Below, piece by piece: positions 53,551 to 63,432 of a DNA stretch of 64,000 nucleotides (within the stretch, counting starts at the first letter, position 1; every line of letters begins with the position of its first letter). A model generated the notes under the pieces. That model had not been told where the DNA came from. It was given only the letters and a program-made list of their open reading frames with translations, and made no database searches. Source of the DNA: Zobellia uliginosa (GTDB lineage: Bacteria > Bacteroidota > Bacteroidia > Flavobacteriales > Flavobacteriaceae). The translations under genes were made by a program, and so were the position numbers. The stretch is from assembly GCF_900156625.1 (NCBI RefSeq), contig NZ_FTOB01000004.1:1-64000 (forward strand), read 5' to 3'.

Positions 53551-56500
53551 TTAAAATCCAAGGTTTACACCAAATGAATAGGTGCGTTGAACAGGGTAGC
53601 CGTAGCTGTTGATCCCATTGTTGTCGGCCTGTACTTGTTCGGGATCAAAAAAGTCTTTCACGGGGGAAATGGTGAACAAGTTGGTGCCACTTGCAAATAT
53701 TTTGCAGGAAGAAATCCAGTTGTTTTCGGCCAAAATCGATTTTTTAAGATCGTAGCCCAGTTGAATGTTCTTCAACCTGAAGTATTTGGCGTTCTTTAAG
53801 AAGTAATCCGAAGGATTGCTAACAATATCGTTATTGCCTCCATTTACGGCTACAGAGGTAACCGGTCTTGGATATGTGGCATCGGGATTTGTTGGGGACC
53901 AGTAGTCCAATTGATACACATAGGTGAGGCGTTTGGCTTCCGCGGCAATAAAACGGTCAAAACCAATATATCGGTTTCCGGCACCTTGAAAGAGGCCGTT
54001 CATGAACCATCCTTTGTAACTCATGTTAAAATCGATACCGTAGGTCAGGTGGGGTTGGGAAGGAAGGCCTACCAAACGTTTGTCTTGCTCGTCTATTTTT
54101 CCATCTCCGTTAGAGTCGACATAGCGGATATCACCGCCTTGTGTTTCGGTAGAACTTAGTAGACGGGGCGTATTCAAGATATCTTCGTCATTTTGGTACA
54201 ATCCGTCGGTGACAAAAATCTTCCCACCTTGCCAGTAATCGGTCCTATGGGTTTCCCTTGTGTATGGGTTTTTGAGGGTTGCCTCGTCTTCGGTGTCTAA
54301 TTGTTCCCATAATTGATTGAAATAAGAGACGTTTCCGCCCAATCCGAATTTGAACTCGTTGATATGGCTCTTGTAGCGAAGCGAAACTTCGTATCCCGCC
54401 CTGCGCTGTTTTGATCCGGAACGGATTTGTGGCAAGGGTTTGCCTAAAGCTTGGGAATATACATTTTGCGGACTCACCAAAAATCCGGAGGTGAGATAGT
54501 AGAAATATTCCAAGGTACCGCTGAACTTATCGCCAAAGGTAGAGAAGTCCAATCCGTAGTTGAACGATTCCCTATTGTACCAAGTGAGCTCGTCGGGGTT
54601 GACCAAGTTGCCTTCCGAATAGCCGTTCACCAAGGAATTGCCAATAGTATAAACGCCCGATTCAAGGTTGTAGACTGGAATATAGCCGAATCGGTTTACT
54701 CCTTCGGAAACCCCGGTTTTACCATAAGAGCTTCGTAGTTTTAAGGAGTTGACGATGTTGTCTTCCTTTAGCTTTTGCATAAAATTCTCCTCGGCAATAT
54801 TCCAGGCGAATGACATGGCCGGAAAGAAACCCCATCTTTTTTTAGGGGCAAAGTTGTCGTTGCCATCGTATCGGCCACTTAGCTCAATAATGTATTTGTA
54901 ATCAAAGTCGTATTTCAAGCGGAAAACATAACCCGCATTGGCGGCTTCACGTTCGCTGCCATCATTGTCTTTTCCTACGGCCGGGCCGGCAAAAAGTTGA
55001 TCGACCGCACCCGATAGGTAGTTTCTTCTCGAGGCTGCTAAATTGGCATAGTTGCTGGTGGTCTGATTGTAAACAAAGGTAGCGTCAAGACCATGCATGC
55101 CGAAGGTTCTGGAGTACGAAGCACTAGATTCAAAATACAATCTGTTGCTGTAGTAAGAACTTAAGCTTAGTGCCGGGGGTGTTTGTGCCATGAGCGAACC
55201 GTCTTGCATATAGAGGGGCACGTTGTATTCCCACAATTTCCCCCAACCGTCACCATCGCGGTAATTGGCCATCATGCCTAGTTTTAGGCCTTCTACGTTC
55301 GGAACTTGCCATTTTAGGTCTAATTGGGCATTGATAAACTTATCCCTTGTTTTGTTGTAACCGGCGTCTTTGTCGGTTAGGGCGAGCGGGTTGTCGCCGT
55401 TGCCGCCTCCTGCCAAGGTGCCGTCTAGGTTATACCCCCTGTAAAGTGGGTCGGTATTTTGGTTTACGGCACGCCATACGCCGTACATTCCTGATGATGG
55501 TTCTTGGTAGTTTTCAATACTCGAGTTGAGGTTGATACCTACGTCAAGACCTATTTTTTCAAATTTGGTGGTAACGTTACTCCTAACATTGAACCGGTCA
55601 TAATTCACTACGTCTGCCTTTAATAGGCTGCCTTCGTCAATATATCCGAGGGAAACGAAATAGTTGGTCTTTTTATCACCGCCCGACAGCGAAAGGTTAT
55701 GGCGTTGTTCGGGGGCAAATTCCTTTAAGGTCAGGTCTGGCCAGTTATTATCGGGATAGGTATCGAGGTCGGCATGCGTCCTGATGGTCTCCAATTGGTC
55801 TGGGGAGTAGGGAACCGGTATACCTTCATAAGCACTGGCCGCATTCTGAACTTGGGCGAATTCATAAGAATTCATCATTTCAGGAAGGATGGTAGGCTGA
55901 CTCATTTGGTAGTTGTACGAATAGTTGACATTGATTTTTCCATCCTTTCCGCGTTTGGTGGTGACTAAGACAATACCGTTTCCTGCCCTTGAGCCGTATA
56001 CGGCCGTAGCGGCCGCATCTTTAAGGAAGCTTATGCTTTCAATATCGTTGGAATTGATGGTGTTAAAATCTTGCTGTTCCGTAATGACCCCGTCAATAAC
56101 GTATAAAGGAGCGCCACCGCCACGAATGGAAATAGCCGGCGAACTACCGGGAGCACCGCCACTGTTTTCGACGATCAGACCTGAAACTTGCCCTTGAAGC
56201 GCTTCGCCCACGTTGTTAAAGGGAGTCTGTTCCAATTTTTCGGGTGCTAGGGTCGTTACGGCCCCTACCATTTTTCGTTTGGTAGAGGTTCCGTAACCGA
56301 TGACTACCACCTCGTCTAACTTGGCGGAGTCGGTATCTAGGGAAATGTCTATAGTTGTTTTTCCATCGATAGCTACTTCTTGTGTGCTATAACCGATATA
56401 GCTAAAGATCAAAATATTGGAACCTTCGGGTACTTCAATGGAATAATTTCCGTCAAAATCGGTGACGATACCCACTGTAGTGCCCTTTACGAGTACGTTT

Positions 56501-56646
56501 GCACCGGGTAGGGGCATGCCGTCTTCCGTGCTAATTACCGTTCCGTTCACTGTGGTTTGTGCATATGCGGCACCGCATATGAGCATGTTGAGAATGCATA
56601 GTGGAAAGAGCCACCGCCTGAAAAGTTTAGGTTTGTCTTTTTTCAT
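53551..56646 (-). CDS. SusC-like TonB-dependent transporter (pair 2)
   Basis: A 1031-aa outer-membrane importer read from the Met beginning MKKDKPKLFRR. The extra 29 residues upstream lie over the promoter leader. The signal peptide ends at about residue 30. A carboxypeptidase-regulatory domain spans about 32-105, the TonB/plug start is KLDEVVVIGYGT near 109-120, with ISIRGGGAP and YVIDGV in the plug, and the barrel ends in GVNLGF. It is first in a long operon (SusC2-SusD2-lipoprotein-sulfatases-...), just upstream of which lies the regulator gene at 57015. Confidence 0.93.
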   Translation of the reverse strand: MKKDKPKLFRRWLFPLCILNMLICGAAYAQTTVNGTVISTEDGMPLPGANVLVKGTTVGIVTDFDGNYSIEVPEGSNILIFSYIGYSTQEVAIDGKTTIDISLDTDSAKLDEVVVIGYGTSTKRKMVGAVTTLAPEKLEQTPFNNVGEALQGQVSGLIVENSGGAPGSSPAISIRGGGAPLYVIDGVITEQQDFNTINSNDIESISFLKDAAATAVYGSRAGNGIVLVTTKRGKDGKINVNYSYNYQMSQPTILPEMMNSYEFAQVQNAASAYEGIPVPYSPDQLETIRTHADLDTYPDNNWPDLTLKEFAPEQRHNLSLSGGDKKTNYFVSLGYIDEGSLLKADVVNYDRFNVRSNVTTKFEKIGLDVGINLNSSIENYQEPSSGMYGVWRAVNQNTDPLYRGYNLDGTLAGGGNGDNPLALTDKDAGYNKTRDKFINAQLDLKWQVPNVEGLKLGMMANYRDGDGWGKLWEYNVPLYMQDGSLMAQTPPALSLSSYYSNRLYFESSASYSRTFGMHGLDATFVYNQTTSNYANLAASRRNYLSGAVDQLFAGPAVGKDNDGSEREAANAGYVFRLKYDFDYKYIIELSGRYDGNDNFAPKKRWGFFPAMSFAWNIAEENFMQKLKEDNIVNSLKLRSSYGKTGVSEGVNRFGYIPVYNLESGVYTIGNSLVNGYSEGNLVNPDELTWYNRESFNYGLDFSTFGDKFSGTLEYFYYLTSGFLVSPQNVYSQALGKPLPQIRSGSKQRRAGYEVSLRYKSHINEFKFGLGGNVSYFNQLWEQLDTEDEATLKNPYTRETHRTDYWQGGKIFVTDGLYQNDEDILNTPRLLSSTETQGGDIRYVDSNGDGKIDEQDKRLVGLPSQPHLTYGIDFNMSYKGWFMNGLFQGAGNRYIGFDRFIAAEAKRLTYVYQLDYWSPTNPDATYPRPVTSVAVNGGNNDIVSNPSDYFLKNAKYFRLKNIQLGYDLKKSILAENNWISSCKIFASGTNLFTISPVKDFFDPEQVQADNNGINSYGYPVQRTYSFGVNLGF

Positions 56647-57014
56647 GGTTTGAGTTAAGTTATTAGATACTTGTGTGTGAGTTTCGAATGAAAAAAAGTG
56701 TTCTATGGGCTTTTTCGACATTCGCGGAATCAAAGGTATTTTTCAGGATAGTAAAGGTGTAGCTGTAGGTAAATTTTATGTATTTATAGATCAATACGCC
56801 TAGCCTGTAACACTTTGTTACTGATGTGAGGAGCATGTAGTTGGTAGGGAAAAAGGGGGCCGAGCGAAGTGGTTTGATGGTTTTTTCCCAATAGAAAAAT
56901 AAATGGGCGTCGTGCTTTTTTTGTTCGGGAAATCAGGACGAAGGGGCTGACTTCTTTAGGGCATAAAAACCTATTCGTATGCCGAGGATATTCGGGGTCT
57001 GGAAGGGGGTATGC
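56647..57014 (-). promoter_or_regulatory. SusC2 promoter region
   Basis: The 368-bp gap between SusC2 and the hybrid sensor gene holds a full -7 match, TACCTTTG on the minus strand at 56738-56731, giving a leader of about 78 nt before the ATG at 56646. A possible -33-like CTTTAC lies near 56756-56751. The hybrid regulator most likely binds here, but I found no obvious direct repeat. No gene is seen. Confidence 0.6.
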
Positions 57015-60000
57015 TTATTTTGAGCCTTTGTACTTGCCCGGTGAAACACCGTACATTTCTTTAAAGAGCTTGCTAAAGTGGGTTCGGCTTTTAAAACCGG
57101 TCATGGTATAGACCTCGTTTACCGATAGTTCGGGTTGGTGCGCCAATAGTTCGGCGGCCTTCTTTAAACGGTACATTTTTAGCAGTTCAAAGGGGGTTTT
57201 GTCCGTTAGGGCCTTTACTTTTTGGTAGAAATGGGTGCGGTTAAGATAGAGTTGACGCGCAAATTGGTCCATATCCAAGTTTTGGTTGTCTAGATTTTCG
57301 GCCATAAGGTGGTACAGTTTTTCCAGAAAGGCATTATCGTTTCTATTGTTGGCGTTGTTGTCCTTGGTCAGGGCTATGCCGATTTCAAAACGCTCCCTTA
57401 GGCGCTTTCTGTTTTCGAGCAAGGCCTCGGTTCGAGCGACTAATTGACGGGCGTCAAAGGGCTTTTTGATATAGGCGTCGGCACCATCCTTTATACCTTG
57501 GATCTGGTTTTCTATATCGGCCAAGGCCGTTAGTAAGATGACTGGAATATGGCTTGTTTTTATGTCGGCCTTTATGCGCTTACATAGCTCTAGGCCGTTC
57601 ATTATGGGCATTTGAATATCGCTAATGACCAAGTCGGGCCATTGGTCTTCCATGGCATCTAGGCACTCCCGGCCGTTAGTAAAGGTTTTTACCTTAAAGA
57701 ACTTAAACAGTACCTTGCTAACATAGAGCCGCATGTCTAGATCATCTTCTACATAAAAGATAAGGCTCTCGGAATAATCGCCGCTGGCCTTGATTTTTGA
57801 AATTTCGGTCTTTTCAATCGTGGTTTCGGCCTTTGAAAACTCTTTTTCGGCGGTTATAATGGCCTTTTCTTTTGTGGCTTGGTCGTCTGCCGATTCTTTC
57901 TTGACCACGGGCAAGCGCACACTGATTGTAGTACCTACTCCTATTTCACTTGCAGCTTCTAAGTAGCCATAGTGCATTTCGACCATCTTTTTTGAAAAGG
58001 CGAGGCCTATTCCCGAACCTGTGGAATGGACGTTTTCCCTTTTTCGAGACTGGTAGAACCTTTCGAAAATATGCGGTAGGTCGTCGTCATCGATGCCCCT
58101 TCCCGTATCCGTTACCGAAACCATTAGGTCTTTGTCGTCACTTTCATAGGTAATGGTAATGACATCGTTTTTACCGGTGTATTTGAACGCATTGCTCAAT
58201 AGGTTGTTGAAGACTTTCTCTAGCTTGTCGCGATCCGCCGATACCACAATATTTTTGTTCTTGGCAATGATCTCCAGCTTTTTATCACTGTTGTAGGCCA
58301 AGAAGTGAAAGTCGGGTACAAGCTTGTCTAAAAACTCATCAAAGTAGAACCTTGAGTAGTCCATCTCCATCAAATTGGCATCGACCCGTTCAAAATCATG
58401 GATCTGGTCGATGAGCTGGCTTATTTTTTTGGACTGACGCGCGACAATATGGAGTTTTTCTTGGGAATCAGGATTGTCTCTATAGCGTTCTGACAGTTGC
58501 TTTATGGGGCTTGCGATGAGGTTGAGGGGTGTCTTTAGTTCATGCGATATGTTGGCAAAGAAGCGTAATTTTGCGGCATTGACTTCCTTTACCTTGTCTT
58601 TTTCAATTTGTTCCAGTTGAATGTTATAGCGTAACGATTGTACCTTTATGATATAGAACAGTACGGTTCCCAAGATAAGAAGCACTAACAAGGCATATAG
58701 TAAATAGGCCCAAGGTGTTTTCCAAAACGGAGGGGAGATGACAAAGTGCAAGGTCTTGGGTGGGGTCCATTCACCAATAGAGTTCGATGCGGCCACTTCT
58801 AGGCTATATTCCCCAGGTTGAAGACGGTTATAGTTTATCAGGCGTTGATCGGAAGTGGTCTCGAACCAGTTTTGGTCTACGGGGAGTAAACGGTATTTTA
58901 AAAAGTGGTTTTTCGGTGATGCAAAATGCAGGGATAGGGCTTCTACACTAAATACGTTCTCATTGTATTTTAGATTAAGGGTCTGCCCGTTATGTAAGCG
59001 TTCGTTCAGTAAGACCCTACCGGCTACCGTGTCGTTCGGACGTATGGTTTGGTTAAAAATCTTGAAATCGCCAAATCGCAATATGGGCAGTACCTCTGAA
59101 TCGGTTATCGATTTCGGGCTGAAAAAAGAGAAACCTTCAAGGCCCGCCAAAATGAGGGAACCGTTCTTAAGATGGGCTGAAGCGTACCAGAAATCTTCAA
59201 AAGGTAGGCCGTCTTGTTTTCCGAATTTCCTGAATTTTTTCTCTTTTGGGTAGAATTTGTTCAGTCCGATATTCGTGGCGACCCATAGGTTGCCTAGCTC
59301 GTCTATATTGATACTTTTGACCACATTGTTCGATAGTCCGTCCTTCTCTGAAAAAGAAACGAAGCTAGGGACGCTTTCACTGTATTTCACCTTACAGATA
59401 CCCGAACCTTCGGTACCTATCCATAAGTCGCCTTCAGGACTTCGGGTTATGGCCGAAACAAAATTGTTCGGAAGTCCGTTTTTCTCTTTATTGGCCCTGA
59501 AATGGGTGATTTTGGCCTTTGATAAGCTGGGGGTGTTTTTTGTGTCTACCCTAAATAGACCGTCTTCCGCCGTTCCCACCCATATGAATTGGTGTAGGGG
59601 GTCGGCATAAACATAGCGGGCCAAGGTTATTTTAGAGTTTTCGAAATAGGGGTTGTCATTTAAGGCTTCGATCCGAAGGACTTTTCCTTCTTCGCCGACC
59701 GTTACCTTGAACACACCCTGTTTGCAACCTAACCATAGGTTCCCGTTCTGGTCTTCCGTTATTTTATAGGGGTCTACTTGTGAAAACTCGGGATAGGTGC
59801 TTATATCTATGCGTTGGGGTTCGGTCTCTCCCGGTTTTAAAAGAAAGTAACCCTCTTGGGCCACTTTTAGCCAAGTTCTTTTTTGGGCATCGACATATAC
59901 CGATGAGATTCGGGAACCGTATTGCTGGTCAAAAGAAAAGGGTAGGGGGTCGAATTCTTGTTGCTCCGTATTGAACAGGGCGAGTCCTCCTCTATTTTTC

Positions 60001-61130
60001 GTCAAATACACCCGATGGTCGTCTAAAGGTGAAATATTGATCAGGTGTCTGTCACTTACACCAAATTCGAAGGGGCTACTTCCTTTAAATTCTTTAAAAG
60101 GGTTTTTCTTTAAATCAAACCTGTAAAGCCCTTTGTCAAAGGATCCTACCCAAAAACCATGGTCTTTGGTACTCTCGAAACAACTCATTCGAAGTTGTTT
60201 GTTCTCAAAACTAAAGGGGGTGTACTGGGTCTGGGAACCGTGTCGTAATGCGTTGATGTCGTCTATACGCATGGCCCCACTGTTCAGGGTGCCCAACCAC
60301 AGGTGGTTTTCACGGTCAAAGGCCGAGCTGTTAAAATTGTGTTCCGGTAAAATTCCATCTTGTACCAAGGTATAATCATAGCCCTCTCCCTTTACTCTAT
60401 AAGAAAATATAAGAACGCCCGATTTAAGGGTGACCAAAAAGGTAGAAGGGTCAATGCGTAAAAGTGATTGGCAATAGCGGATTTCTTCTGGTAAAACCCT
60501 TGAGAATTGATGATTTTTCAGGTCGAGTGAAAGTAGGCCGACCGAAGTGGCATATAGATAGGTACTGTCATCTATTAGGGTAGAGCCGTAAAATTCGGCG
60601 GCTCCGTTTCTGTAAAAAGCCGTAGGTGAATATTCGTCTTTGAAGGTGTAGTCGTCGCTAAAAATCAATACGCCGTACTTTTCGGTAGCGCATAGAATGA
60701 TTCCTAAATTTTCATTAACGACAATATCTCTGACAACCGGGCCTTTAACGGCTTTCTTGACGAGCTGGTTCGAATAGACATTGGTGAACCTTTGTGTGGT
60801 GTAGTCGTATACGGATATGCCTTCGTCGGTACCGATCCAAATATTGCCTTTGCTGTCTTCCTGTAGCGAACGAATGCGGTTGCTTACAAAAAGATCATGG
60901 TCTACCGTGTTTTTAAAAGTCTTGAATTCATATCCATCAAATAGGTTCAGACCTTCATAGGTGCCGACCCATATAAAGCCTCGAGAGTCTTCTAGGATAG
61001 AGGTGACCCCGTTGTGCGCCAGTCCGTTTGAAATAGTATAGTTTTGGGAATACCGAGGTTGGCTCTCTTGTGCTAGGGCACATAGAAAGAAAAGTAGGCA
61101 GATGAATGTGGAGTAAATGTTTTTGGACAT
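57015..61130 (-). CDS. Hybrid two-component system sensor/regulator
   Basis: A 1371-aa one-protein signalling system of the PUL-typical kind. The signal peptide ends near residue 20. Periplasmic two-propeller region (Reg_prop repeats such as GFIWVGTYEGLNLF) spans about 30-670, then a Y_Y_Y-type domain (about 720-800), a membrane helix (807-828), a HisKA domain with His863 (SHELKTPLN), an ATPase domain (NNLLSNAFKYTG, VTDTGRGI), a receiver with phosphoacceptor Asp1171 (DIQMPIMNG), and an AraC HTH at about 1270-1371. It senses an oligosaccharide in the periplasm and switches on the adjacent SusC2 operon, and perhaps the SusC1 part too. A key control point of the whole locus. Confidence 0.95.
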   Translation of the reverse strand: MSKNIYSTFICLLFFLCALAQESQPRYSQNYTISNGLAHNGVTSILEDSRGFIWVGTYEGLNLFDGYEFKTFKNTVDHDLFVSNRIRSLQEDSKGNIWIGTDEGISVYDYTTQRFTNVYSNQLVKKAVKGPVVRDIVVNENLGIILCATEKYGVLIFSDDYTFKDEYSPTAFYRNGAAEFYGSTLIDDSTYLYATSVGLLSLDLKNHQFSRVLPEEIRYCQSLLRIDPSTFLVTLKSGVLIFSYRVKGEGYDYTLVQDGILPEHNFNSSAFDRENHLWLGTLNSGAMRIDDINALRHGSQTQYTPFSFENKQLRMSCFESTKDHGFWVGSFDKGLYRFDLKKNPFKEFKGSSPFEFGVSDRHLINISPLDDHRVYLTKNRGGLALFNTEQQEFDPLPFSFDQQYGSRISSVYVDAQKRTWLKVAQEGYFLLKPGETEPQRIDISTYPEFSQVDPYKITEDQNGNLWLGCKQGVFKVTVGEEGKVLRIEALNDNPYFENSKITLARYVYADPLHQFIWVGTAEDGLFRVDTKNTPSLSKAKITHFRANKEKNGLPNNFVSAITRSPEGDLWIGTEGSGICKVKYSESVPSFVSFSEKDGLSNNVVKSINIDELGNLWVATNIGLNKFYPKEKKFRKFGKQDGLPFEDFWYASAHLKNGSLILAGLEGFSFFSPKSITDSEVLPILRFGDFKIFNQTIRPNDTVAGRVLLNERLHNGQTLNLKYNENVFSVEALSLHFASPKNHFLKYRLLPVDQNWFETTSDQRLINYNRLQPGEYSLEVAASNSIGEWTPPKTLHFVISPPFWKTPWAYLLYALLVLLILGTVLFYIIKVQSLRYNIQLEQIEKDKVKEVNAAKLRFFANISHELKTPLNLIASPIKQLSERYRDNPDSQEKLHIVARQSKKISQLIDQIHDFERVDANLMEMDYSRFYFDEFLDKLVPDFHFLAYNSDKKLEIIAKNKNIVVSADRDKLEKVFNNLLSNAFKYTGKNDVITITYESDDKDLMVSVTDTGRGIDDDDLPHIFERFYQSRKRENVHSTGSGIGLAFSKKMVEMHYGYLEAASEIGVGTTISVRLPVVKKESADDQATKEKAIITAEKEFSKAETTIEKTEISKIKASGDYSESLIFYVEDDLDMRLYVSKVLFKFFKVKTFTNGRECLDAMEDQWPDLVISDIQMPIMNGLELCKRIKADIKTSHIPVILLTALADIENQIQGIKDGADAYIKKPFDARQLVARTEALLENRKRLRERFEIGIALTKDNNANNRNDNAFLEKLYHLMAENLDNQNLDMDQFARQLYLNRTHFYQKVKALTDKTPFELLKMYRLKKAAELLAHQPELSVNEVYTMTGFKSRTHFSKLFKEMYGVSPGKYKGSK

Positions 61131-61275
61131 ACCGCCAGAAACCAGGTGGTTGATTTAGAAACTAAATTTCAAGATACTAAAAATACAATAGTTCAAGCTT
61201 AGTAACGAAGTTAAATGAGCTTTATTTTTTGCAGTGGTTACTTCACGAAAGAACTTTTTTATAGGATGGGTTTTC

Positions 61276-62343
61276 CTATTTTTTTAATTTTTCATCCAGA
61301 ACCTTTTCCATATAACCGATACGGTCAAGGGCCTTTTGGGTAAAGTTATAAAGGCTAAGGCCGCGGTCTAAATTCTGGTTTTCATAAGCCACTTTATAGT
61401 AGATGTTGTTGTTGAGGAAATCGGTCAAAGCCCGTATGCCGTGTAAAAAAGGCATAAGTACGGCTCCCCAAGGAAGCAGTTCGATCTCTTTTTGGGTCAA
61501 GAAAGCACCGTTCTCGGCCAAGCCGTCAACAAAAGCTTCGAACAAGGTCTCGTCAAAAACAATTTTACCGTGGTCTTGTTCGTCTTCGGCCGCCGTATTG
61601 GCTATAGTGCGTATGGCATCACCGAAATCAAAAAGAAAATAGCCTTTCATAAGGGTGTCCAAGTCGATCAAGCAAAGGGCCTTTTCGGTTACTTTTGAGA
61701 ACAGGATGTTGTTGAGCTTGGTGTCGTTATGGCAGACCCTAAGGGGTAGTTGGCTTAGGTCGAGGGCCATCAGGATTTCTAAGACCTTATACGTAAAATC
61801 GACGGCTTTTTCCGCGGTCTTCAGCTTTTCGGGGTTGGCACTTGCGATGGCGGATTCAAATTGGGCTTTGCGCAAGCTGATATCATGAAATCGAGGTATG
61901 GTGTCGATATAATCGTCAAGATGGGCTTGTTGAAGCAGTGAATTGAACTTTCCGATTATCTTTCCCGCTTCATAGGCTATATTTGGGTTTTCGGTAGTGT
62001 TAAACGCCGTACTTCCGTCAATATAAGTCATCACCCGCCAATAATCTCCGGTCTCGGTGCGGTGGTAACTATTGTCCTTATTCGATTTGACCAAGGTAAT
62101 TTTAGTGTAATCGGTATCGTGCAAATAACGAAAGGCGTGATGGATGTTGTTCATTAGGCCGTCCACATCGGTAAAGACAAGATGGTTTACCCGTTGTAAT
62201 ATGTATAAGGGTGTGGAAGCGTCAAAAACCAAAAAAGTATCATTGATCAAACCGTCGGTCAACGGTTTGATCAAATAATTCTTTTTGGGCACCGAAAAAT
62301 GCCCTAATAGGGTGTTAAGCTTTTCCTGGGAATAGCTGTCCAT
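61276..62343 (-). CDS. Aminoglycoside-phosphotransferase-fold sugar kinase, NahK-like
   Basis: A 355-aa soluble kinase read from the ATG at 62343, which overlaps the stop of the nucleotidyltransferase gene by one base (TAATG). The TTG above it is not needed. Kinase marks: HNDTKLNNILF (catalytic loop, Asp acting as base) and LIDLDTLMKGYFLFDFGDAIR (metal loop). Similar proteins are N-acetylhexosamine 1-kinases, so it probably phosphorylates a sugar at C1, then the partner enzyme makes the nucleotide sugar. The paired genes could feed sugars released from the PUL, or simply recycle hexosamine. Confidence 0.8.
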   Translation of the reverse strand: MDSYSQEKLNTLLGHFSVPKKNYLIKPLTDGLINDTFLVFDASTPLYILQRVNHLVFTDVDGLMNNIHHAFRYLHDTDYTKITLVKSNKDNSYHRTETGDYWRVMTYIDGSTAFNTTENPNIAYEAGKIIGKFNSLLQQAHLDDYIDTIPRFHDISLRKAQFESAIASANPEKLKTAEKAVDFTYKVLEILMALDLSQLPLRVCHNDTKLNNILFSKVTEKALCLIDLDTLMKGYFLFDFGDAIRTIANTAAEDEQDHGKIVFDETLFEAFVDGLAENGAFLTQKEIELLPWGAVLMPFLHGIRALTDFLNNNIYYKVAYENQNLDRGLSLYNFTQKALDRIGYMEKVLDEKLKK

Positions 62344-63233
62344 TATTGTTTTGGCCAAAGTGGGGAAGGATACTTGCCGGCATCGGTTTTTTCTTGGAGG
62401 TTTGCCACGGCCTTTTCACGGTCGCTGGCATAGGTGACTCCAAACCAGTCACCACCGGACGGTACAACTTTTACCTTTATTTCGCCGGCCTGCAACATTT
62501 CTTGAACGGTCTTTGGAATATAAAGCTCACTTGTTGTGGCCAGGTTTTCATCGGCAAGAAAATTTCTGAACTCGCTTTCTATTTTTTCGAAAATCGATGG
62601 CTGACATACCCAAAAGTTCATGCTCACCTGCTCGTCTCCCGTGTATTCGTTCCCAGAATCAAGGTCTAATACTTTGCCGTCCTTGGGTTCAAGTTTTAGG
62701 CGTTCGTCAACAGAGACCAAATCGTCTCCGTTTACTTGGCAAACCCCTCTTGAAACGGAACCGTGTTCCGACAAGGTATCCTTTAAGGTGTATCCTACAA
62801 GGGCAAACGTATTATCGTTATTGTGCTCACGTGCAAAATTTGCAGCATTGGCGTAGGCTGATTGTCCATAGAAATCATCGGCATTCAAAACGGCAAAAGG
62901 TCCGTTGATTACGTTTCTGGCGGTCCAAACGGCATGGGCGGTACCCCAAGGTTTTTTACGCTCACCCGAAAAAGAACATCCTTCCGGTAAATCGGTAATT
63001 TCCTGTGCCAAGACATCTAGCTTGATGTTGGCGGGAATTCTTGGTCTTAAGTGGTCTTCTGCCAAAGAAACATTTTCCTTCTTAGTAATAAGTACTATAT
63101 GGTCAAAACCGTTTTTAAGGGCATCGTAAATGCCGAACTCCATTAAGAATTCCCCGTTAGGGCCTAAATCGTCAAATTGTTTTAGTTTTCCGTATCGACT
63201 ACCGCTACCAGCGGCCATTAATAATAAGGTCAT
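62343..63233 (-). CDS. Sugar-1-phosphate nucleotidyltransferase
   Basis: A 296-aa cytoplasmic enzyme of the GlmU/RfbA-type nucleotidyltransferase fold. It has MAAGSGSRYGKLKQFDDLGPNGEFLMEF (activation loop), GTAHAVWTA and LNADDFYG (metal-binding Asp). It is expected to join a nucleotide to a sugar 1-phosphate made by the kinase gene that overlaps it by one base. It lacks the acetyltransferase half of GlmU. It is the first gene of a two-gene transcript. The gap to the WYL-type regulator gene is 199 bp and contains no gene. Confidence 0.85.
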   Translation of the reverse strand: MTLLLMAAGSGSRYGKLKQFDDLGPNGEFLMEFGIYDALKNGFDHIVLITKKENVSLAEDHLRPRIPANIKLDVLAQEITDLPEGCSFSGERKKPWGTAHAVWTARNVINGPFAVLNADDFYGQSAYANAANFAREHNNDNTFALVGYTLKDTLSEHGSVSRGVCQVNGDDLVSVDERLKLEPKDGKVLDLDSGNEYTGDEQVSMNFWVCQPSIFEKIESEFRNFLADENLATTSELYIPKTVQEMLQAGEIKVKVVPSGGDWFGVTYASDREKAVANLQEKTDAGKYPSPLWPKQ

Positions 63234-63432
63234 GTTTTTCTTTTTTTAGAGAGCCGCTAAAATAAGGTTTTCACATGAAAACTTGTAGGTCATTTCTATT
63301 TACATAACAATTTTTTGACATCTTGTGGGTTGCCGAGCTCTGGTGGTTCTATCGATCGAGGAGTGCTTGCCTTTGATGTTATATTTGAAAGGAGGGGCGA
63401 TACAGGACGCTTTGGCGTTATGGAAATTAAGC

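Noticed and set aside
10296-56646. Identity with the known Zobellia carrageenan regulon
   Set aside because: Marker enzymes of that system (GH16, GH82, GH127, GH129) are absent here, so only a related substrate is considered.
10296-61130. Whole locus as a transferred mobile island
   Set aside because: No integrase, transposase, tRNA target or direct end repeats are visible, and base use looks uniform by eye.
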